Shown one piece after another: positions 59,091-64,000 of a stretch of 64,000 nucleotides of DNA. The notes beneath the pieces are model-generated. The model was not told where the DNA came from and searched no databases. It saw only the letters and a program-made list of their open reading frames with translations. Made by a program: the position numbers and the translations under genes. How positions within the stretch are numbered: position 1 is the first letter of the stretch; every line of letters begins with the position of its first letter. The DNA comes from Curtobacterium sp. MCBD17_032 (GTDB taxonomy: Bacteria > Actinomycetota > Actinomycetes > Actinomycetales > Microbacteriaceae), in NCBI RefSeq assembly GCF_003234855.1, contig NZ_QKTO01000004.1:124001-188000 (forward strand), given 5' to 3'.

Positions 59091-59777
59091 GTGGACAGTG
59101 CGGGACTGACGAAGGTCGACATGGATCGCTGGCCCCGCCGCGAGCACTTCGAACACTTCTCCCGGAAGGGCCCCTGCCTCTGGTCGATGACCGCGCACGT
59201 CGACGTCTCGGAGCTAGCCGCTCGCCTCCGCTCCTCCGACCGGAAGACCTACATCGCACAGCTCTGGATGCTCGCAACGGTCGTCAACCGTCACGACGAA
59301 TTCCGGATGACGATAGACGCTGCCGGCGACCTCGCCGTCTGGGACGTCACCCACCCGTTCTTCACGGTCTTCAACCCGACGGCGGAGACGTTCTCCACGG
59401 TCTGGGCCGCGTACCACCCTGACTTCGCGGTGTTCCACGAAACCGCGCTGCCGCTCCTGACCGAGTACCGGAACTCGACCTCGTACGTCCCGCAACGCGA
59501 AGTCCCCGAGAACACGTTCGACGTGTCGAGCCTGCCCTGGACCTCGTTCACCAGCCTCGAGCTGCAACTCAAGGACGCGTGGACCTACCTGGCACCGATC
59601 TTCACCATCGGCAAGTACGAACAGCGCGACGGCAGGACACTCATGCCGCTGGCAGTGCAAGGCAACCACGCGACCGTCGACGGCTTCCACATCTCCCGAC
59701 TCATCGCGGAGGTGACCGGTCTCGCGGCCGATCTGAGCTGGCTCGACCAGAAGAAGGAACAGACACTGTCTCAGTAG
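59091..59777 (+). CDS. Type A chloramphenicol acetyltransferase-like protein
   Basis: This 228-residue protein has the catalytic region QGNHATVDGFHISRL, where H193 and D197 match the HxxxDG of type A enzymes; the first histidine of the usual HHxxxDG is Asn. Other family landmarks are WPRREHFEHF near the start, SLPWTSFTSLELQL (about 147-160) and YLAPIFTIGKYEQRDGRTLMPLAVQ. The length is near the typical 215-220. It would transfer acetyl from acetyl-CoA to chloramphenicol or a related hydroxyl compound as a trimer; activity is inferred. It stands alone in the island. Confidence 0.85.
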   Translation: MDSAGLTKVDMDRWPRREHFEHFSRKGPCLWSMTAHVDVSELAARLRSSDRKTYIAQLWMLATVVNRHDEFRMTIDAAGDLAVWDVTHPFFTVFNPTAETFSTVWAAYHPDFAVFHETALPLLTEYRNSTSYVPQREVPENTFDVSSLPWTSFTSLELQLKDAWTYLAPIFTIGKYEQRDGRTLMPLAVQGNHATVDGFHISRLIAEVTGLAADLSWLDQKKEQTLSQ

Positions 59778-59823
59778 CGGACCCCCTATCGGAGCGACTA
59801 CGAGGGCCCGAGGCGGTGACCGG

Positions 59824-60399
59824 CTAGCGAGACGGTGTGTGGAGCAGGTCGGCGGTGACGCGGGGCGTGAAGCGCTGCTCGAAGTCTCGTTCGTTCGGTA
59901 GCCAGATGTCGCGCCAGAGAGCCTCGTGACTCCGGCCGAGCTTCCGGTCTCGGGCGACACCACGGTGGGCGGCAGTATCAAGGTCGACGTCGCACCAGAT
60001 GGTCACGTCGAGAGTCGGCAGCGCCTCGGGGTGGAAGAGTCCGATGAGGTCCACGACGAGAGTTCTCGCCTGCGGCAGGGGCTCTTCAGGGCCGAGGGCT
60101 CGCCGCGCCCAGTCGTATCGCTGGAAGTGGCTTGAGCGTCCTTCTCGGAACGGTTGCAGCACTGTCGATACCAGCCGCTTCCGATCCACGCCGTCCCAGT
60201 CGAAGGAGCGGCGGTGTGAACGTGCGGGATCCAGGAAGTCGTCACCGCGCACACGCGCTGCATCGTGAAGCGCTGCGACCAGGCCTCGCGCAAACGTCGA
60301 CTTGCCGGACCCACAGAAGCCGGAGATGCCGACGACCAACGGCCGGTCCGAAGCTCGCTCCCGCTCGACGATGTGCTCGAGAACGTCGTCCTGGTTCAT
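59824..60399 (-). CDS. P-loop kinase of the uridine kinase type
   Basis: This 191-residue protein has Walker A GFCGSGKST (27-35), DDFLDPARSHRRSFDWDGVDR (about 51-71) and the lid-like RDRKLGRSHEALW (about 154-166), an arrangement of uridine kinase-like enzymes that use a nucleoside or pantothenate-like substrate. Two hydrophobic strands, TLVVDLIGLF and VTIWCDVDL, form the core. ATG 60399 sits 6 nt after TACCCT on the minus strand. The substrate is unresolved. Confidence 0.78.
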   Translation of the reverse strand: MNQDDVLEHIVERERASDRPLVVGISGFCGSGKSTFARGLVAALHDAARVRGDDFLDPARSHRRSFDWDGVDRKRLVSTVLQPFREGRSSHFQRYDWARRALGPEEPLPQARTLVVDLIGLFHPEALPTLDVTIWCDVDLDTAAHRGVARDRKLGRSHEALWRDIWLPNERDFEQRFTPRVTADLLHTPSR

Positions 60400-60405
60400 C
60401 TGGCG

Positions 60406-60411
60406 AGGGTA
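60406..60411 (-). promoter_or_regulatory. -10 box for leaderless kinase mRNA
   Basis: On the minus strand TACCCT lies 6 nt before ATG 60399, with no ribosome site. Confidence 0.5.
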
Positions 60412-60449
60412 CAAGCACCCCTCGGTGCCTGAGTCGTCTCGGCGATCGG

Positions 60450-61211
60450 CTACCGGACGGTGTTCGGTCGCGCGCTGGGGCGGAGGTCGAGGGTCCAGAT
60501 GACGAAGGGCTTTCCCGCGACGCCTGGCCTGCTCCGTGTAGTCGGTCGCCAGCCTCGGTGCGAGTAGAAGCTCTCGGCCCGGTCGTTCCCGTCCCACACC
60601 TCAAGCTCGGCGGTGCCAGGTGGAACCACCCCGACGAACCGGTTGTGAAGCGCACTGCCGATGCTCGAACCGAACCGGTCAGGGTCGACGTAGAGGCTCA
60701 GCAGCTCAGCAGGCGAGCCACGTTCGACGGGTTGAGCGACAAGCTGACCGCGCTGCTGACATAGCTGCTCTGCGGCGACCGTTCGAGGATCGGCCATCGG
60801 GACGGTCGGTTGTCGTTCATCCGAAGAGAGGATGAAACCGTTGGACACGCCGCCCGCGAGACCTGCGAGCGTGGCTAGAAGTGCGGGGATCAGTCCGAAC
60901 GCTCCGACAGCGGTCGCTGTCCATGATGGCGCGAGAGCCCATCCGCGGCCTCGACGGAGCAGAACAGCAACGAGTCCGAGCAGCAGGACGGTCAGCGCGA
61001 CGGGAAGCGCTGTGGCGAGCATGATCGCGATCTGCAGATCGACGACAGCCATGTCTGGAGGCGGATCAGCTAGTGGGTCGGGATTCGTCGCCGCAGTCGA
61101 CGCGGCCTGCCATCCGAGGTGCACTGGAGCCGCGTGGGCGAAGACAGCGACCGTCGCTGCGACCCGACCCGTGACGAGGGCGAGACCCACCGTGCCCGGA
61201 GCCCACGCCAC
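60450..61211 (-). CDS. Chimera of a membrane protein and half a GNAT domain
   Basis: One uninterrupted 253-residue frame joins two unlike parts. Residues 1-130 hold three membrane helices (about 8-27, 57-86, 98-122) with basic loops. Residues about 168-243 match the C-terminal half of a GNAT acetyltransferase: AELLSLYVDPDRFGSSIGSALH, then WDGNDRAESFYSHRGWRPT and TRSRPGVAGKPFVIW. The N-terminal GNAT half is missing, so the enzyme part is probably inactive. The junction is near 60,720. A deletion fusing two genes would explain it. GTG 61211 follows AGGGGGCGG; earlier starts are possible. Confidence 0.6.
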   Translation of the reverse strand: MAWAPGTVGLALVTGRVAATVAVFAHAAPVHLGWQAASTAATNPDPLADPPPDMAVVDLQIAIMLATALPVALTVLLLGLVAVLLRRGRGWALAPSWTATAVGAFGLIPALLATLAGLAGGVSNGFILSSDERQPTVPMADPRTVAAEQLCQQRGQLVAQPVERGSPAELLSLYVDPDRFGSSIGSALHNRFVGVVPPGTAELEVWDGNDRAESFYSHRGWRPTTRSRPGVAGKPFVIWTLDLRPSARPNTVR

Positions 61212-61299
61212 CCGTCGTTGCCGCCCCCTGGTCCTCAGCTTCGCATGCTGGCCGGAAGAGCGCTCCGAGCTGCATGCCGCATCCGCCCGGGGCGTGTGC

Positions 61300-61851
61300 T
61301 CAGAGCGTCCGAGAGGAAAGGGTGCCGTCCTCGGTGTCGTAGGTCGTGACCCTCCACGTCGATTGGCGATCGTCGAGCACACGCTGCAGCTCGACCAGCC
61401 GCGGGCCGGGCCACTCCTCGCTCGAAGCCTGCACGGCGTCGTGGTAGTTGGTGGCCGTCTCCATGGTCTCAGCCTCGGACAAAGTGACTCCGTGCCTTCG
61501 GACGAGGCTGAGGTCCGCGGCGTCGATGAGCGCCTCGACGCCGCTTGCCGGTCCTGCATCGGCCTCTCCGAGCAGGTCCGTCTTCCCCTGGTCGGTGCTG
61601 CGGATCCGCCACATCCAGTGCTCCGACACGTACTCGAGGCGGAGCCCGACGATCGGACCGCCGACGGCCTCGGACTCACCCGCCATGCCGTCGACCCAGT
61701 CCGACGGCCACCGCACCGCGCTCGGCACGACGGTGCTCGGCCAATCCGAGCCCACCGCGCTCGGAGCTGCGGGGAATGCTGCGCACCCAGCAAGCGCGAT
61801 CGCGCTCGCACTCATCAAACCGGACAGCACCACAGTTCGCCTGAAACGCAT
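61300..61851 (-). CDS. Hypothetical lipoprotein
   Basis: The 183-residue protein starts with a signal peptide and lipobox LAGC (C23), so it should be anchored to the outer face of the membrane. The mature part is acidic and includes WPSDWVDGMAG, TLSEAETMETATNYHDAV and a C-terminal VELQRVLDDRQSTWRVTTYDTEDG, reminiscent of small PepSY-like secreted domains but not clearly one. ATG 61851 follows GAGGGGGCGG, with a TACGCT box further upstream. It is 163 nt from pdxT at the right edge of the island. Confidence 0.68.
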   Translation of the reverse strand: MRFRRTVVLSGLMSASAIALAGCAAFPAAPSAVGSDWPSTVVPSAVRWPSDWVDGMAGESEAVGGPIVGLRLEYVSEHWMWRIRSTDQGKTDLLGEADAGPASGVEALIDAADLSLVRRHGVTLSEAETMETATNYHDAVQASSEEWPGPRLVELQRVLDDRQSTWRVTTYDTEDGTLSSRTL

Positions 61852-62013
61852 TCCGCCCCCTCATGCCCCAGCTCAGCGTAGATGAGGACGTTGTGCATGA
61901 CTCCCGTGACGAGTCCGGGAGCGGATCGGCTGACGAGACCGTCCTAGCGCCGTCGAAACGGCCACAACATGTTCGCTGCGACGAACCGCCGACGCTGCGT
62001 GGTGCGGGGCGGA

Positions 62014-62607
62014 TCAGGCGGACCGGACCATCTCGAGGAAGCGCCGGTGGAAGCGGTCCTCCCCTGCGACCTCCGGGTGGAAGGCACTCGCGAGGACGTT
62101 GCCCTGCTGCACCGCGACGACCTGGCCGTCCGCCAGCGCGCCGAGCACGCGCACGTCCGCGCCGTGCTCCTCGACGACGGGGGCCCGGATGAACACCGCG
62201 TGCACGGGTTCCGCACCGAGTTCCGGCATCGGGATGTCGGTCTCGAAGGAGTCGTTCTGGTTGCCGAAGGCGTTGCGTCGGACCGTCGTGTCGAGGACCC
62301 CCAGCGTGTGCTGCCCGGCGATGCCGTCGGTGATCCGCTGGCTGAGCATGATCATGCCCGCACACGTGCCGTACGCCGGCAGGCCGCTCCGGATCGCGTC
62401 CGCGAGGGGTTCCGCGAGGCCGAACGTCCGGGACAGCTTGTCCATCACGCTCGACTCTCCGCCGGGGATGACGACGCCGTCGAGCGCCGGGAGTTCCTCC
62501 GGCCGGCGGAGCGGCACGACGTCGGCCCCGAGCTCCGTCAGCGACGCGATGTGCTCGCGGAAGTCGCCCTGCAGAGCGAGGACCCCGATGCGGGGTCGGG
62601 CGCTCAC
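62014..62607 (-). CDS. pdxT: Pyridoxal 5'-phosphate synthase glutaminase subunit
   Basis: PdxT releases ammonia from glutamine for PdxS. The 197-residue class I glutaminase has the triad C82 in YGTCAGM, H177 and E179 in [19 protein letters not shown] at the start is diagnostic. GTG 62607 overlaps the pdxS stop by four bases, so translation is coupled. It was expected beside yebC; the island separates them by about 5.7 kb. Confidence 0.95.
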   Translation of the reverse strand: MSARPRIGVLALQGDFREHIASLTELGADVVPLRRPEELPALDGVVIPGGESSVMDKLSRTFGLAEPLADAIRSGLPAYGTCAGMIMLSQRITDGIAGQHTLGVLDTTVRRNAFGNQNDSFETDIPMPELGAEPVHAVFIRAPVVEEHGADVRVLGALADGQVVAVQQGNVLASAFHPEVAGEDRFHRRFLEMVRSA

Positions 62608-63521
62608 CAGCCGCGCTCGGCGAGACGGTGCGGCGCGGGGACGTCGGCGACGTTGATGCCGACCATGGCCTCGCCCAGGCCTCGGGACACCTCGGCGATC
62701 ACCTTCGGGTCGTCGGAGAAGGTCACGGCCTTGACGATCGCCGCGGCGCGCTTCGCCGGGTCGCCCGACTTGAAGATGCCGGAGCCGACGAACACCCCGT
62801 CCGCACCGAGCTGCATCATCATCGCGGCGTCTGCCGGGGTGGCGACACCACCGGCGGTGAACAGCACGACGGGGAGCTTGCCGGTCTGCGCGACCTCCTT
62901 GACGACGTCGTACGGCGCCTGGAGCTCCTTCGCGGCGACGTAGAGCTCGTCTTCCTTGAGGTTGCGCAGCGCCGCGATCTCCTTCGAGATGGTGCGGATG
63001 TGCCGGGTCGCCTCGGACACGTCACCGGTGCCGGCCTCACCCTTGGAGCGGATCATGGCCGCGCCCTCGGTGATGCGGCGGAGCGCTTCCCCGAGGTTCG
63101 TCGCGCCACAGACGAAGGGCGTCGTGAAGCCCCACTTGTCGATGTGGTTGACGTAGTCGGCGGGCGAGAGGACCTCGGACTCGTCGATGTAGTCGACGCC
63201 GAGCTCCTGGAGCACCTGGGCCTCGACGAAGTGACCGATGCGGGCCTTCGCCATGACCGGGATCGACACAGCGGCGATGATCTCCTCGATCATCGACGGG
63301 TCGGACATGCGCGCGACGCCACCCTGGGCGCGGATGTCGGCCGGGACACGCTCGAGGGCCATGACGGCCGTGGCGCCGGCTTCCTCGGCGATACGGGCCT
63401 GGTCGGCGTCGATCACGTCCATGATGACGCCGCCCTTGAGCATCTCCGCGAGGCCGCGCTTGACGCGCGAGGACCCGGTGGTCGAAGTGGCGGTGACGGT
63501 ACTGGGGGTGCTGTCGCTCAT
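62604..63521 (-). CDS. pdxS: Pyridoxal 5'-phosphate synthase lyase subunit
   Basis: PdxS builds pyridoxal phosphate from ribose-5-phosphate, glyceraldehyde-3-phosphate and ammonia in one enzyme. The 305-residue barrel shows K92 in [10 protein letters not shown] and K160 in [11 protein letters not shown], the two lysines that carry intermediates, plus [14 protein letters not shown] near the start. ATG 63521 lies after a run of G's and a TAAGAT box (63531-63536) on the minus strand, so a leaderless or very short leader is likely. Confidence 0.95.
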   Translation of the reverse strand: MSDSTPSTVTATSTTGSSRVKRGLAEMLKGGVIMDVIDADQARIAEEAGATAVMALERVPADIRAQGGVARMSDPSMIEEIIAAVSIPVMAKARIGHFVEAQVLQELGVDYIDESEVLSPADYVNHIDKWGFTTPFVCGATNLGEALRRITEGAAMIRSKGEAGTGDVSEATRHIRTISKEIAALRNLKEDELYVAAKELQAPYDVVKEVAQTGKLPVVLFTAGGVATPADAAMMMQLGADGVFVGSGIFKSGDPAKRAAAIVKAVTFSDDPKVIAEVSRGLGEAMVGINVADVPAPHRLAERGW

Positions 63522-63550
63522 GATCCCCCCATCTTAGTGCGGAGCAGGCG

Positions 63551-64000
63551 TCAGCGCTGTTCGCCCCAAGCGTCCGCGATGAGCACCCGGGTGTCTCCGA
63601 GCATCTGCGACATCGACTTGGTCCGGGCGATGATCGGGAAGAAGTTCGAGTCCGACTCCCACCGCGGGACCACGTGCTGGTGCAGGTGGGCGGCGACCCC
63701 GGCACCGGCGACCTCGCCCTGGTTCATCCCGATGTTGAAGCCGTCGCAGTGCGATACCTGCCGGAGGACCCGCATCGCGGTCTGGGTCAGCTCGCCGATC
63801 TCCTGGAGTTCCTCCGGCGTCGCCTCGTCGTAGAGCGGGACGTGCCGGAACGGGCACACGAGCAGGTGGCCGTTGTTGTACGGGTACAGGTTGAGCAGCA
63901 CGTACGCGTGCGCACCGCGCGCGACGATGAGGGCGTCCTCATCGGACTTCCGCGGCGCCTCGCAGAACGGGCAGTCGTCCCGGTGTCCACGGCCCTCGCC
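63551..64000 (-). CDS. HIT-family hydrolase, N-terminus cut by window edge
   Basis: The frame runs in from the right edge and stops at 63551, leaving 149 residues. HIT motif HLHQHVVPR gives the nucleophile histidine; CPFCEAP near the visible start is the zinc-binding pair of AP4A-phosphorylase-like actinobacterial HIT proteins. LLNLYPYNNGHLLVCPFRHV lies between. It would hydrolyse or phosphorylyse dinucleoside polyphosphates or related nucleotides. In actinobacteria this gene usually lies between thrS and the pdxS region, in agreement with its place here. Confidence 0.88.
   Translation of the reverse strand, partial: GEGRGHRDDCPFCEAPRKSDEDALIVARGAHAYVLLNLYPYNNGHLLVCPFRHVPLYDEATPEELQEIGELTQTAMRVLRQVSHCDGFNIGMNQGEVAGAGVAAHLHQHVVPRWESDSNFFPIIARTKSMSQMLGDTRVLIADAWGEQR

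Noticed and set aside
57614-62013. Recurrent GATCGGCT strings (about 57092, 57657, 60435, 61924) as a possible att or repeat motif.
   Set aside because: They are only 8 bases, sit in different contexts and are not bounded by a mobile gene; chance is adequate.
63522-63550. Riboswitch or attenuator controlling pdxS.
   Set aside because: The gap to the HIT gene is only about 30 bases and holds just a -10 box.
1-64000. CRISPR array or cas gene.
   Set aside because: No regularly spaced direct repeats of 24-40 bases and no Cas-like protein was seen.

Overview
The window is a GC-rich actinobacterial chromosome segment. A mycothiol ligase (MshC), RbpA, the PafB/PafC pair, a QcrCAB cytochrome bc1 branch, a DhaKLM kinase and a mycothiol-type ArsC all point to Actinomycetota. 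Gene order and the many GTG starts suggest Microbacteriaceae, perhaps a Curtobacterium-like plant or soil bacterium; that genus guess is inference. Both ends cut genes: the tail of a probable dinB on the left and the front of a HIT-family gene on the right.

Layout. 1-5.7 kb: dinB end, a DEAD/DEAH helicase with a small partner, type II NADH dehydrogenase, a zinc alcohol dehydrogenase with a small follower. 5.8-10.6 kb: tRNA-Leu(GAG), M20 peptidase, uppP-mshC, PAC2 protein. 10.7-21.1 kb: the conserved HAD-trmI-FKBP-pafB-pafC-tatC-helY-lnt-rbpA block, from which the Pup-proteasome genes, tatA and ppm1, usually found here in actinobacteria, are missing. 21.1-31 kb: SPFH/NfeD pair, small enzymes, arsC, DoxX, a pentapeptide protein and an SDR/HTH divergent pair. 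29-34 kb: dhaKLM facing away from glpF-glpK, a glycerol/dihydroxyacetone uptake and phosphorylation locus. 34.4-40 kb: trpD divergent from ctaE-qcrCAB, the core of the respiratory supercomplex. 40-47 kb: phosphodiesterase, Stealth glycan phosphotransferase, SDR-DUF2867, deoC, ROK kinase. 47-56 kb: rel, a rhodanese, secFD, yajC, ruvBAC and yebC, nearly all on the minus strand. 62-64 kb: pdxT, pdxS, HIT.

Between yebC and pdxT, which are commonly neighbours in actinobacteria, lies a patchy stretch of about 5.7 kb (56.3-62.0 kb). It has visibly lower GC, three GNAT-type pieces, a frameshifted AraC remnant, a type A chloramphenicol acetyltransferase, a P-loop kinase and a membrane-GNAT chimera. 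It looks like an acquired or rearranged island in otherwise housekeeping DNA.

Two genome-wide habits are visible. Many genes start directly on a TANNNT box 6-9 nt before ATG/GTG, which suggests leaderless mRNAs. Several gene ends carry a recurrent hairpin whose arms read ACGGGAGGC/GCCTCCCGT; one copy is interrupted and one core lies inside the dhaM coding linker. No CRISPR array, prophage, insertion sequence or complete defence system was seen. The best leads are the hairpin family, the yebC-pdxT island and the eroded pafBC neighbourhood, rather than a whole new system.
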